Notes: generated by a model not told the origin, from the sequence alone. Numbered from the stretch's first letter, positions 16,265-25,108 are shown. The stretch: DNA of 64,000 nucleotides from PALSA-1353 sp050012375 (GCA_050012375.1 JBEKHH010000021.1:9709-73708); one strand, 5' to 3'. Numbers and translations: made by a program.

Positions 16265-16377
16265 AAATTGAACCGCAGAGCACGCCGAGATCGCTGAGAC
16301 AAACGCGGAGAGGATCTTCAGGGACCCTCTTCTCTGCGTCTATCTCCGCGGCCTCGGCGTGCTCTGCGGTTCAATTT
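16265..16377. repeat. Long hairpin repeat, copy D (CCGCAGAG variant)
   Basis: A perfect 25-bp inverted repeat joins 16265-16289 (AAATTGAACCGCAGAGCACG then CCGAG) with 16353-16377. The inner part has partly complementary CGCGGAGA and TCTCTGCG units. It lies in the 262-base gap between convergently transcribed genes ending at 16180 and 16443, so it may also serve as a bidirectional terminator. Architecture matches copies A-C but arm units are CGCAGAG instead of CGCGAAG. Confidence 0.85.
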
Positions 16378-16442
16378 GACTTTGAAATTAAGGAACTTAC
16401 GCGAGAGACCAAAAACGTTGTTTGGGGAGCGGGCGGCGTGGA

Positions 16443-18377
16443 TCACTCCGCTTTGAACTCCAGGTTGTCCATCACGGCGCTGGCGCTGAAGCGAACCTCG
16501 GCAATCGGAGTTCCCGCCGGCACCTCGAACGCCAACCACACGTCCACCGGCCGTCCTTTGCCCGGCTCGAAGGGTTGGAGGTGATTCTGGTCGTCGAAAT
16601 TCATCTGGTAGTTGCAAACGAAGTAACGCTGGGCGCGCACCTGCACCCTGGCCCATGCGCCCACGCATTTGTAGGTATGCCCGGTCGCATCCGCCAGGGC
16701 GAAATCCGACAACCGCTTGCTCCATGCCCACATTTCGCTTGCCGATCCCGTCGTCGGCGCCATGCAATGCACTTGCACCAGGACGTTGTTCGGACGCACC
16801 GCCAACTCCTGGATATTGTCATCGATCGGCGTGCCCAGTTGTTTGATGGGCGTGTCGCTGGTAACGCCGAGGCGCTGCCACTGCCGATGCACCAATTCCC
16901 CGCTCACGCCGCTGGATAGTTGGACCGTCCCGCTGTCGTTGCCCGTCCCGGCGTTAATCGGCGCGGCCAACTTGTTGGAAGTTTTGATATCCACATAGCT
17001 CAACCCCGACTCCCCCAGGACGCGCCCGCCGACCGCGCCGACATTTTCGCCCGACGACGGATTCTGCGAATTCTCGGCAGCGGTCGGAGCCGCGCCGCCG
17101 CTCCAGATCCCTTCGGTCTTGTCCAGCGCGGTCTTCACCCCCGCCTTGCGAAGCAGAGGGGTCTTGTCCCGATTGGGCGGCGGCCCGTATTCCACCGTCT
17201 TGCCCGACAGATCGACGATGCTGTAGCGCTTGAATTCGACGAAGGACCCCTGGGGCAGGTGAAACGGCGGTTTGGATTCCTCGCCGCTCATCACGTGATC
17301 GCGATCGACGACGAAAACAAAATCGAGCGTGCGCGACCCCGCGGCCATTTCCGAAAAGAGAAAATCGTCCGGCCTGCACGCCACCGCCACGCCTTTCCCG
17401 TCCAGCGTCGCCACGGGATGGTAATCCTTGAACGGGGCGCTGTTTTCCGGCTGGCCGGCAACCAGCCTCACCGCGCCCGCCGAAAACCGCAGAAGGTTGT
17501 CGCTCTCATCGGCCAGGTCCTTGCCAAGCAGCGTCATCCTTACGATCAGGACAATCTGGTCCGGCTCGGTCTTGACCGTCGTATCCGCCAGCGCCATGTC
17601 GCCGCGCATCTCGTGAGCCTCGCCGTCAATCTGCGGCAGCGACATCGAAGGCTGAAGCGTATAAACGCCGCTGACATCGACGGCGTGATTCTGCTCCGTC
17701 GTCACCGCGGAATGCCGCGCGCCGGTTTGAATCCCCAGCCGCTGGGCATACAACTCGTCCAGCAAATCCGGATGCACCGCGGTGAAGGACTGATCCGTCC
17801 CCAAAGAACCCTGGCCTGCCACCTTGTTTTCAAGGCCCACGACGAGATCGTCCTGCCTGAACCACAGATGGTCGGCACTCTCGGGATCCAATTTATCGGC
17901 GGTGACAACGTCGTTGAGGACAGTGTCCTGCATCTGGCCGAAGCGGCCCATGTACTGGCCGGTTTTGTCGGCGGTGTCAAACCGGGAATACATGGCGACG
18001 GTGGTTCCGAAGGGCAAAGCATCGGCGGCGACCGCCAAGACTCCCGTGCTGAGGAGTCCGGCAAGAATCCCCATCACCGCCGCCCCGACTTTTTCCACAA
18101 TGAACGGCATGCGAATGTTGCCGGGAACGAGTGAATCGCAGATCAGCCGCGGCACGAAATAGGTTACGGCGAAAAGCACGACCAGGGAGATCGAGGCGGC
18201 CTGGTCGTAAAACTTGATGTTGAACAGCAGCGGAGCGACCTGCTCGTACCAGCCCAGCGCCACGACCGCGGCGACGGCGGTGAGGATCGCGGAAATGGCG
18301 GCGGAGAGGAACCCCTGCAGGTACTGGAAAAACGCCACGATCAGGCAAAGTGCGAAAAGGATTAAGCTCAAAACCAT
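16443..18377 (-). CDS. CvpA-like membrane protein with large C-terminal domain
   Basis: The first ~125 residues form four hydrophobic helices arranged as in CvpA/colicin V production proteins (MVLSLILFALCLIVAFF, a re-entrant GFLSAAISAILTAVAA, SLVVLFAVTYFV, AVMGILAGLLSTGVLAV). CvpA is usually ~160 residues; here an extra ~510-residue extracytoplasmic region follows, beta-rich with two similar-sized sub-domains (IVLIVRMTLLGKDLADE, RTLDFVFVVDRD; VLVQVHCMAPTT, VDVWLAFEVPAGTPIAEVRF). The function of the extension is unknown. It is 52 bases downstream of the GspE-like gene and likely co-transcribed with it. Start at ATG 18377. Confidence 0.7.
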   Translation of the reverse strand: MVLSLILFALCLIVAFFQYLQGFLSAAISAILTAVAAVVALGWYEQVAPLLFNIKFYDQAASISLVVLFAVTYFVPRLICDSLVPGNIRMPFIVEKVGAAVMGILAGLLSTGVLAVAADALPFGTTVAMYSRFDTADKTGQYMGRFGQMQDTVLNDVVTADKLDPESADHLWFRQDDLVVGLENKVAGQGSLGTDQSFTAVHPDLLDELYAQRLGIQTGARHSAVTTEQNHAVDVSGVYTLQPSMSLPQIDGEAHEMRGDMALADTTVKTEPDQIVLIVRMTLLGKDLADESDNLLRFSAGAVRLVAGQPENSAPFKDYHPVATLDGKGVAVACRPDDFLFSEMAAGSRTLDFVFVVDRDHVMSGEESKPPFHLPQGSFVEFKRYSIVDLSGKTVEYGPPPNRDKTPLLRKAGVKTALDKTEGIWSGGAAPTAAENSQNPSSGENVGAVGGRVLGESGLSYVDIKTSNKLAAPINAGTGNDSGTVQLSSGVSGELVHRQWQRLGVTSDTPIKQLGTPIDDNIQELAVRPNNVLVQVHCMAPTTGSASEMWAWSKRLSDFALADATGHTYKCVGAWARVQVRAQRYFVCNYQMNFDDQNHLQPFEPGKGRPVDVWLAFEVPAGTPIAEVRFSASAVMDNLEFKAE

Positions 18378-18429
18378 AACTTAACTCGCTGAATGTCGTT
18401 TTAGCCGCGCGCCGAGGAGCCGCCGCGCT

Positions 18430-20211
18430 TTACGGCCCGGCGGGCCGAGGCTGCGGCGAGCGCCCGCGCGCCGGAGGAGCGTTGCCCCGAGGCGGCGCGC
18501 CGCCGCGCGGAGGCGCACTGCCGGAGGGGGCGGGGGGTGAACCGCCCCGCGGCCCAGACGCCGAACGCCCCGATTCCGAATCGTGCTTCAGCACCCGAAG
18601 CACTTCCTCCACGCTTGTCTCACCCGCCTGCACCTGCGCTAGCGCGACTTCCTGCAACAGCCGGCCACGCTGCTTTCGCTGGGCCTGCTTGATCTGGTTG
18701 TCCGCTCCACCCGATTTGATCACGCTGCGAATCTCGTCGTCGATGATCATCACCTCGTAAATCCCGAACCGCCCGCGGAATGCCAAATCATTGCAGAACG
18801 TGCAGGGAACCACGTTGCCTTTTGCGTCGCGCATCGGTTCCTTGCGGGCTTGATACAGTTTGCCCACCACGTCGGGGTTCATGTTGAGCTTCTTCAGCGT
18901 GGTGGGATCGGGCGTGTATCCAACCTTGCAAGCCGAGCAAAGACGCCGCACCAGCCGGCCCACCACGATCATCTTCAGGTTCTTCATCGCCAGGGCATCG
19001 TCACCGACGAGCTTGCGCCATTGCTTGAGCGCATCCAGGGTGCTGCCGGCCCGCATTCCGACGTAAACCCGCCGCGGATCGGCGGAAAATTTCGCCAGGT
19101 CCATGGCGCTGCGCGACTCTTCCAGCGAGGTGACCATGAGGACGTCCGGTTCCTGGCTGACGACCCAGTTGACGACCTTGGCCTCCTCGGCCGGCGAGGC
19201 ATTGGCGGCCAGCGCGTTCTGGGTGACGCCCTCCATATCAACTTCCGGGGCGCGCTCGATGGTGTGGACGTGAAACAAAAACGCATCGTGGTCCCGGAGC
19301 ATGGCGTAACACAGGCTCGTCAGCCCCTGCCCCCGCGGAGCGCCGAGCAAAACCAGCCCGCCCCCCTCCCGATTCGCCCGAATCGTCGCAAGCTGCTCTT
19401 CGCTGAACCCCATCGCGTCCAGTTTGAAATCCTGCCGTTCCTTCGGATTGGTGATCAGCTTGACCGATTCTCCCGCGGTGCTGCCGAGCGACGTGATCTG
19501 AATCGTATATTTCTTCCCGTCCATCAGGGCTCGAAAAGTGCCCGTCTGGGGCTTGCGCCGCTCGTTCATGTCCAATTGCGCCATATGCTTCAGGTATTGA
19601 ACAGCGGCCCCGGCGTGATTTCGGTCCATCGCCTCACCGTTATATTTCATCCCATCCACGTAGTAGCTGACGGCCGGAGGCTCCCCGGCGATCAGATCAA
19701 GATGCTCCGCCCCAAGGCGTAGCGGCTTGGTCAGGAACAACTGGGCCGATTCGTATTGAAGAAACTCCGGGGTATCGGCGGCCGGCGGCGGCTCGGCCGC
19801 GCCGTTGGTGTCCATGATCAGCACCTGGCCCACGGCAGCTTTGACTTGCTTCTTCTTCCCCGTTTTTGTCAGGCCGCTCCACCAGTCGCTGAACTGCGTC
19901 GTCAAGTCGCCAAGCCCGATGGTGCGCGACCGCATGGCGAGATAGGCGACGATGTCCGCGCCAAACAGCCCACCCAGGACGCCCATCGCCAGCCCAAACC
20001 CCGGCAATAAAAAAAATAAGAGGTAACCCCCCACAAACGCCGCCATCATTATGCTGTTGACCAGCTCGCGCGGCAGCCGCGCTTCCACCGCGTCCTTGTC
20101 AATCCATGTCAGCAGCTTCGCCCAGACGATCAGCAGAAGGAGGATGATCCCGGCCTTCCACGGGTTGACGTACCCCCCGGTTTGAATCGCGGCCAGAGCG
20201 GCTTGCGGCAT
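18430..20211 (-). CDS. Membrane-anchored GspE/PilB-like protein with degenerate ATPase motifs
   Basis: 593 residues from the ATG at 20211 (GAGGAG 5 bases upstream). Two to three N-terminal membrane helices (GIILLLLIVWAKLL, IMMAAFVGGYLLFFLLPGFG) are absent from normal cytosolic GspE/PilB. The C-terminal part follows the secretion-ATPase fold: an N2-like segment, GLVLLGAPRGQGLTS at the Walker A position, PDVLMVTSLEESRS at Walker B/Asp box, and a zinc tetracysteine (Cys425, Cys428, Cys470, Cys473: CSAC and CTFC). Walker A Lys is replaced by Leu297 and the GEIRD glutamate motif is lost, so ATP hydrolysis is doubtful. The C-terminus is a Pro/Gly/Arg-rich tail of ~55 residues. Probably a structural relative of a type II/IV pilus motor. 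Confidence 0.8.
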   Translation of the reverse strand: MPQAALAAIQTGGYVNPWKAGIILLLLIVWAKLLTWIDKDAVEARLPRELVNSIMMAAFVGGYLLFFLLPGFGLAMGVLGGLFGADIVAYLAMRSRTIGLGDLTTQFSDWWSGLTKTGKKKQVKAAVGQVLIMDTNGAAEPPPAADTPEFLQYESAQLFLTKPLRLGAEHLDLIAGEPPAVSYYVDGMKYNGEAMDRNHAGAAVQYLKHMAQLDMNERRKPQTGTFRALMDGKKYTIQITSLGSTAGESVKLITNPKERQDFKLDAMGFSEEQLATIRANREGGGLVLLGAPRGQGLTSLCYAMLRDHDAFLFHVHTIERAPEVDMEGVTQNALAANASPAEEAKVVNWVVSQEPDVLMVTSLEESRSAMDLAKFSADPRRVYVGMRAGSTLDALKQWRKLVGDDALAMKNLKMIVVGRLVRRLCSACKVGYTPDPTTLKKLNMNPDVVGKLYQARKEPMRDAKGNVVPCTFCNDLAFRGRFGIYEVMIIDDEIRSVIKSGGADNQIKQAQRKQRGRLLQEVALAQVQAGETSVEEVLRVLKHDSESGRSASGPRGGSPPAPSGSAPPRGGAPPRGNAPPARGRSPQPRPAGP

Positions 20212-20327
20212 CGACACTCCTCGAACCAATATACTCATCTCGCGACACCGGCTCCGCCCGGCACGCTCACAAGCAGATTATTGTACGGCCAGAGGACGTT
20301 CAGTTCCAAACTCCGGTTGAAAACGTC

Positions 20328-20822
20328 CTACTCCAACGGCAACGGCCCGGCGGCATCCGGCTTGGCGGGGGCCGGCGGCGCAGCCGGCGGTTTACCAGCC
20401 GGATCATCAATCTTGAAAACCGTCGGCTCCTTCTCTTCCCGATCCACCCGGCGCTGGGCAGCCGCCTGGGCCGCTTGAATTTTCTTCTTGGCCTCGTCGC
20501 TCAGGGGAATGATGATTTCCTTTTCCGTTTCCCCGCGGCGAAGGACTTCGATCATGTCGCCGCCCAACTCGCGAAGCGTCAATCCACCCGTCGAAAGGAT
20601 CAGCAGCGCAATGGCGACGATCTGGGTAAAAGCCGTCAGCACATAAAAGACGGCCCTGGGAGCGGGCGCGGTCTCCGGGAACATGTGCGCGACCGCGTCG
20701 AAAAAAATAATCGCCAGCGCCGAGATCACCGCGGCGTAATACTGGTTCTTGTTTTTTACGAGCGAGGGAATCGCCAGACAAACGAAGATAAACGCCACGA
20801 CCGCGGCGGTCACGCCCTGCAT
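20328..20822 (-). CDS. Small integral membrane protein, function unknown
   Basis: 164 residues from the ATG at 20822; a longer frame would overlap the upstream glycosyltransferase gene. Three to four hydrophobic helices (MQGVTAAVVAFIFVCLAIP, YYAAVISALAIIFFDAVAHM, VFYVLTAFTQIVAIALLIL) are followed by a charged cytoplasmic tail (EVLRRGETEKEIIIPL, EEKEPTVFKIDD) and a Pro/Ala-rich end. No recognised family. Lies between the membrane glycosyltransferase (13 bases) and the GspE-like gene (116 bases), all on the minus strand, so it belongs to the same cluster and may be a partner of the GspE/CvpA-like membrane proteins. Confidence 0.65.
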   Translation of the reverse strand: MQGVTAAVVAFIFVCLAIPSLVKNKNQYYAAVISALAIIFFDAVAHMFPETAPAPRAVFYVLTAFTQIVAIALLILSTGGLTLRELGGDMIEVLRRGETEKEIIIPLSDEAKKKIQAAQAAAQRRVDREEKEPTVFKIDDPAGKPPAAPPAPAKPDAAGPLPLE

Positions 20823-20835
20823 GGATGGAAAGATA

Positions 20836-22758
20836 TCATTTCCCGCTGGTCGCAACCACCTCGAAGGCTTTGTCCGCCCAACTGATCGGAGTGGAATGGG
20901 GATCGAGCACAAGCATCGGATTGACGACGCGAACCAGAGTCCCAGCGCTCAACCCCGCCGGCGTCTCTTTGCCAGGTGGCAATAATACGACATGCCAGCG
21001 AAACAGATTCACCGGCGGCAGGCAATAAGGCGCCGGCTCATTTGCGATGTAGAGGTTGTGCAACTCGCTTGAATCCGTCAGCCGCGCGCCGATCTCCGCG
21101 GCAGCCCGCGTTCGCGAGTCATCCGGCAAGGAGTCTCGCCAAAATCCGCGCTCGTAGGCGAATGAATACAGGCAAGTGCAAGCCACAAGCAGCGCCCCCA
21201 CAACCGCCCGGCCGGCGACGGGGCGTATTAAACGACCCGCAGCCAGGAAAGCCGCCAGCATGAGCGCCACGTCGGCGAACAACGCAAAGCGCGCGTACTC
21301 GCCCGGCTTGTTCCAGGCATACAACGTAAACTGCACGAACACCAGCGCCCCCATTGCACCGATCAACCAACCATGACGCCGCCACGCAATTGGCACGCCA
21401 ATCACGCCGACAATTGCCAGGGGCCAGGACATTCCCAGCGCGACCAGTCGCGCGGCGTTGACGAAACTTGGCCACATCGGCCCCTGCGTGTACATCGCGC
21501 GCGTGTTGGCAAAATTCGATTCCAGCAATTGCCGGTTATGAGCCAAATGAATGGCGACATACGGATTCGTGGCAAAATAAACCGCCGCTGCGATGACAAA
21601 CCCGACGAAGCAAACGGCCACGCCACGCCCCGCACGATCGCGCCGCATGCCGGACATCAAGGGCAGAATCACCAGACCCGCGATGCTCGAGAGGACCATC
21701 CCGGCAGCGGCCCCGCAGGCGATGGCTGTCCAGATGATCCATTTCCACCGCCCGGTCTCGACATACCTCCCCGCGGCCAGCACCGCCAGAAGCAAAATGG
21801 CCGTCCCGGCCAGATGCGGCTTGGCCTCATGAGCCAGGTCCACCACGACCGGCATGGAGACGAAGCAGATCGCCGCCGCGGCCGGCAGGAGCCATCCCCC
21901 CGCTCCCCGCCGCACGAGGGCGAAGACCGCCAGCAGTGCCACCAATCCCCACGCCGCCGAATACGCCCGCGCCAGGATGTAAAACCGCCCGAAAGCCTCG
22001 GGCGCATCAAGGTAATACGCCCGGTCGCCGCTGATCGTGACATAGTTGACGAGCCAAGCGGCCTTGAGGATCGCCCCGAGCGGATAAATCCATAGCCCGC
22101 CATATTGATACAGCCTCGGATCAAAATCCATTTCCCCCGGATGCATCATCGCCAAGGCGCGGAAGGTGATCATTTCATCCGGCTGGTAGCTGTACAGCCG
22201 ATACCGCCGCAAAATCCTGGCGCGGCTCACGGCATCCTGCTGCACGGCATCGGCCAGGCCCGGGAAATGCTTTTGGTTATATGCCTTGAGATATTCGCTG
22301 ACGGCCCGCTGGGCATTGACGGCCCGGTCGCTGGCGGCGTCTTTCCTGGCATCGTCCTCGTTCGCCTGGCGGGCCTCGGCAAACCGGCGATCGGCCGCGT
22401 CGGTCGCCGCCACCAACTCGGCCAATTGCTTATCGCCTTGGCTTATCAGTTCTTCAACCGTGGCGCCGTGGCGGTTCTGGACGAGCGTCACGGGCCGCGA
22501 GCGGTCGCTGATGGGGTGGAGCGCCACGTCCGCGGCGAGGTTGCCGCTTTGGTCCCAATCCCCGGCCAGCCGGTCGATGCCGGCGCCGGTGAGGCGATAG
22601 GCGTTGGGTGAATTCGTCTCAGAGTCGGCTCCGGAGCCGAAGAGGATGGGATCAATCCGATGCGACGGCAAACCCCAATTGATCCCAAATGCGAAAATCC
22701 CAATCGACAAAAAGAGCAACCCCCCGATGACCAATCTCCGCGCGGTGGTTTCGCACAT
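20836..22758 (-). CDS. Membrane glycosyltransferase, GT39-like
   Basis: 640 residues with ~12 hydrophobic helices. The N-terminal helix (LVIGGLLFLSIGIFAFGINW) is followed by an unusually long soluble insertion of ~150 residues rich in Ala/Asp/Arg (VAATDAADRRFAEARQAN, coiled-coil-like) before YQPDEMITFRALAMM, the Asp-Glu loop typical of GT-C transferases. Later segments AHEAKPHLAGTAILLL and RYARFALFADVALML-type helices fit the PMT_2/GT39 pattern. Function: likely transfers sugar from a lipid carrier to an envelope acceptor. It is the first gene of the minus-strand cluster 22758 to 16443 and is divergent from the ATP synthase promoter. Confidence 0.8.
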   Translation of the reverse strand: MCETTARRLVIGGLLFLSIGIFAFGINWGLPSHRIDPILFGSGADSETNSPNAYRLTGAGIDRLAGDWDQSGNLAADVALHPISDRSRPVTLVQNRHGATVEELISQGDKQLAELVAATDAADRRFAEARQANEDDARKDAASDRAVNAQRAVSEYLKAYNQKHFPGLADAVQQDAVSRARILRRYRLYSYQPDEMITFRALAMMHPGEMDFDPRLYQYGGLWIYPLGAILKAAWLVNYVTISGDRAYYLDAPEAFGRFYILARAYSAAWGLVALLAVFALVRRGAGGWLLPAAAAICFVSMPVVVDLAHEAKPHLAGTAILLLAVLAAGRYVETGRWKWIIWTAIACGAAAGMVLSSIAGLVILPLMSGMRRDRAGRGVAVCFVGFVIAAAVYFATNPYVAIHLAHNRQLLESNFANTRAMYTQGPMWPSFVNAARLVALGMSWPLAIVGVIGVPIAWRRHGWLIGAMGALVFVQFTLYAWNKPGEYARFALFADVALMLAAFLAAGRLIRPVAGRAVVGALLVACTCLYSFAYERGFWRDSLPDDSRTRAAAEIGARLTDSSELHNLYIANEPAPYCLPPVNLFRWHVVLLPPGKETPAGLSAGTLVRVVNPMLVLDPHSTPISWADKAFEVVATSGK

Positions 22759-22788
22759 GTCGAGAAGAGTGTAGGGAAAAAAGGCGGC

Positions 22789-22817
22789 TTGACCAATTTC
22801 CGTCGCTTCACTATTTT
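22789..22817 (+). promoter_or_regulatory. Sigma-70-like promoter of the ATP synthase operon
   Basis: TTGACC (22789-22794), exactly 17 bases, then TATTTT (22812-22817). Expected transcription start about 22824, giving a 5' leader of ~155 bases to the first gene at 22979. It lies in the divergent gap upstream of the atp genes. Match to consensus is 5/6 and 4/6. Confidence 0.55.
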
Positions 22818-22978
22818 ACCGGCCCGTTGACCTGCTTAGTGCCTCTCCCCGGCGATCGGGGAAGAGGGCGAGGGGGAAGATCGGATTGCCCTGTTCACAG
22901 GCCGGTTTTTGGAATGCTCCGACTTGCGGGCGAATTGACCTTGTGCAGAATATCACAAAGTCTCCCGCGGAGCGTTTG

Positions 22979-23188
22979 ATGGCCAAGCAGGATGATAGCG
23001 GCTGGGGCAAAATGGCCTCGGCTGGATTGGAAGTGGCTGTCGGCGTCGGCCTGGGTGTGGCGGTCGGATATTGGATTGACAAGCGATGTCATTCCGACCC
23101 CTGGGGCATCTTGATCGGGGCCGGCCTCGGATTCACCGCAGGCATGTACCTGCTGTTCAAGGACGCGATCAAAGCGAATAAGGACTGA
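22979..23188 (+). CDS. atpZ: AtpZ/AtpI-like ATP synthase assembly protein
   Basis: A 69-residue protein from the ATG at 22979: a polar N-terminus (MAKQDDSGWGKMASAGLEVA) and two membrane helices (AVGVGLGVAVGYWIDKR, WGILIGAGLGFTAGMYLLFK). This is the small AtpZ ('F0F1-ATPase subunit, Ca2+/Mg2+ transporter') type with the GYWIDK and DPWGI...G...G signature. It sits first in the ATP synthase operon, the standard position. AtpZ with AtpI is thought to help c-ring assembly or magnesium supply. Confidence 0.85.
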   Translation: MAKQDDSGWGKMASAGLEVAVGVGLGVAVGYWIDKRCHSDPWGILIGAGLGFTAGMYLLFKDAIKANKD

Positions 23189-23217
23189 TTGGGCCGACGA
23201 AGCGTCGGAAAAGAAGC

Positions 23218-23613
23218 GTGAAATCATTGGCCGTCATGTTGCTTAGCATCGCGGGCATTATGGGCCTGATGTGCGCGGTTCTCGTCGCGGCGCGCATTGA
23301 TGTGAATCCCGTTGAACCCGTTTCCGCCGCGTTTATCGGCGCGGCCTCCGCCGCAGTCGCGCTGATCCCCGTATCGCGCGGGCAGCATCGGGACATGGTC
23401 TCGGTCTTGCAATGGGCGATGATCGGGACGGTTTTGCATCTGGTGACACAAGTGGCGCTGGCAACGGGGATGTTCCTATCGCACGTCGTCAGCGCTCGAG
23501 GCCCGTTTCTTATGTGGCTCCTCGCGGAGTATTGGGCCTCGCTGATTTGCCTGATCTGGCAATTGCGCCGGATCATTCTGTCAACGACGACCGTTGCGAA
23601 GGCGGGGGAATAG
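23218..23613 (+). CDS. atpI: ATP synthase I-like membrane protein
   Basis: 131 residues starting with GTG at 23218. Four hydrophobic helices (SLAVMLLSIAGIMGLMCAVLV, VSAAFIGAASAAVALIPV, WAMIGTVLHLVTQVALATGMF, WLLAEYWASLICLIWQLRRI) without catalytic residues. Sequence conservation of AtpI is low; the call rests on size, helix number and position between atpZ and atpB. It ends 1 base before the atpB start codon at 23615, so expression is coupled. Confidence 0.65.
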   Translation: MKSLAVMLLSIAGIMGLMCAVLVAARIDVNPVEPVSAAFIGAASAAVALIPVSRGQHRDMVSVLQWAMIGTVLHLVTQVALATGMFLSHVVSARGPFLMWLLAEYWASLICLIWQLRRIILSTTTVAKAGE

Positions 23614-23614
23614 C

Positions 23615-24736
23615 ATGCTGCCAATTCTCGCCGCCGCCGATCCGATGGAGCACGTGCTCCCCCACCCCGTCTTTGGAGAGCATTTGACATGGTTCACGAA
23701 CCAGGGCCTGATGGCGTTGGTCGCGGGGGCGCTGATGCTGCTGATTTTTCCGCGGCTTTTTTCCCGGCCCGACACCTCGGCCCCGACCGGAGCCAAGAAT
23801 TTCTTCGAGTCGATACTGGAGTTCCTCCGGATCGAAGTCTTCCGCCCGGCCCTGAAGGAGAACACGGATAAATTCGTCCCGTTTCTCTGGACCGTCTTTT
23901 TCTTCATCGCATTCTGCAACCTGTTGGGATGTATTCCGTTTACCGAGTTCTTCGAGCTGATCACCCTGGGCCAGGTTCGCCATCTGGGGGGCACGGCCAC
24001 CGGCTCCATCAACACCACCGCGACGCTCGCGGTGTGCGCGTTCTTCTTCATACATTTTCACGGGCTGGATGTCATCGTGCGATCACTGATGGATGGGAGC
24101 TATGGCCGGCATGGGCACGGCCCTCATCAGGAACACAGCAGCGACGGCTCTCCGCCCCACGAAGCGGCCCAAGACCTGGAGCACATGCGTGGCGAAGCGC
24201 TTCCGGCGGACGTCCCGGGCAATGCCGACGCCCTGGTCAATCCAACGCCGCATTATCAGGACGACGAATATCCTCGCGGCCGGCATGAACGAGCCGCGGT
24301 GGAATATGATGACCGCGAGCGGGCGAAAATGACGCTGGGCATGGCGCTGCTCCTGGCCGTGCCGCTCTATCTGTGGAACTTTGCGCCTCATCCGTTCCGA
24401 CCGCAGGAGGGGGAATCCAGGTCCAAATGGTTCCTCGACGTTCCTTTCTTCCTGTTTTTGCTGGTTCTGGAAATCATTGGAGCGGCGATCAAGCCTTTCG
24501 CGCTGTGCATGCGTTTGTTCGCGAACATGGTCGCCGGCCACGTTGTGCTGGCCGTGCTGATCAGCCTGATCGTGGCCGCCCCAACGCTGATCGGCCAATT
24601 GGCGGTCGGCGTGCCGCTGGCGCTGTTGCATCTTTCGATCCAGTTTTTGGAGCTTTTTGTGTCGCTGTTGCAAGCATATATTTTTACGTTTTTGACGACC
24701 TTGTTCATCGCCAGCGCGGTAGCGCCTGAACATTAG
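23615..24736 (+). CDS. atpB: F-type ATP synthase subunit a
   Basis: Membrane stator subunit forming the proton half-channels. Start ATG 23615, 373 residues. The essential arginine is Arg300 in FALCMRLFANMVAGH, and the C-terminal helices (HLSIQFLELFVSLLQAYIF) are canonical. The protein is ~100 residues longer than usual because residues ~157-237 form a polar insertion between membrane helices: His-rich (GRHGHGPHQEHSSDG) then acidic (HYQDDEYPRGRHERAAVEYD). Insertions in this loop occur in some Planctomycetota and Bacteroidota; function unknown. Followed by atpE after 99 bases. Confidence 0.95.
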   Translation: MLPILAAADPMEHVLPHPVFGEHLTWFTNQGLMALVAGALMLLIFPRLFSRPDTSAPTGAKNFFESILEFLRIEVFRPALKENTDKFVPFLWTVFFFIAFCNLLGCIPFTEFFELITLGQVRHLGGTATGSINTTATLAVCAFFFIHFHGLDVIVRSLMDGSYGRHGHGPHQEHSSDGSPPHEAAQDLEHMRGEALPADVPGNADALVNPTPHYQDDEYPRGRHERAAVEYDDRERAKMTLGMALLLAVPLYLWNFAPHPFRPQEGESRSKWFLDVPFFLFLLVLEIIGAAIKPFALCMRLFANMVAGHVVLAVLISLIVAAPTLIGQLAVGVPLALLHLSIQFLELFVSLLQAYIFTFLTTLFIASAVAPEH

Positions 24737-24835
24737 AATTTTATAGCGGACCTCCCCGGTTCAGCCGACGACCGGGCCTTCCCAAACAAAACGTCGGCAA
24801 ATATTGGTCCGGGCAAAGCCCGCAAGGAGTTTGGA

Positions 24836-25108
24836 ATGACAGGCTTAATTGATGTAGTAGCGCAAGTGGCGCCGCTGATTTCCGACAAGGGATTGGGCGT
24901 CGGCGGCGCGGCCATTGGAATGGGTCTGGCCGTCATCGGCGCCGGCCGCGGCATCGGACAAATTGGCGGTCAGGCATGCGAAGGCATCGCCCGGCAGCCG
25001 GAAGCCGCCGGACGCATCGGCACGAATATGCTGATCGCCGCGGCGCTGGTGGAAGGCGTGGCTTTTGCCGCCGTCGTCTTCGCCCTGGTGCTTGCCCTGA
25101 AACTGTGA
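24836..25108 (+). CDS. atpE: F-type ATP synthase subunit c
   Basis: Two-helix hairpin protein of the rotor ring, 90 residues. The first helix has small-residue packing (GGAAIGMGLAVIGAGRGIG), the cytoplasmic loop is ARQPEA and the ion-binding acid is Glu73 in ALVEGVAFA. The residue after Glu is Gly, not Ser/Thr, which argues for proton rather than sodium coupling. An AAGGAG site lies 8 bases before the ATG, and just upstream a GGGC-AAA-GCCC hairpin (about 24810-24821) might enhance c-subunit translation, since many copies per complex are needed. Confidence 0.95.
   Translation: MTGLIDVVAQVAPLISDKGLGVGGAAIGMGLAVIGAGRGIGQIGGQACEGIARQPEAAGRIGTNMLIAAALVEGVAFAAVVFALVLALKL

Noticed and set aside
16920..18134. 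404-codon frame on the plus strand opposite the CvpA-like gene
   Set aside because: It lies wholly antisense to the CvpA-like gene, has no ribosome-binding site or recognisable domain, and its composition reflects the GC-rich antisense strand.
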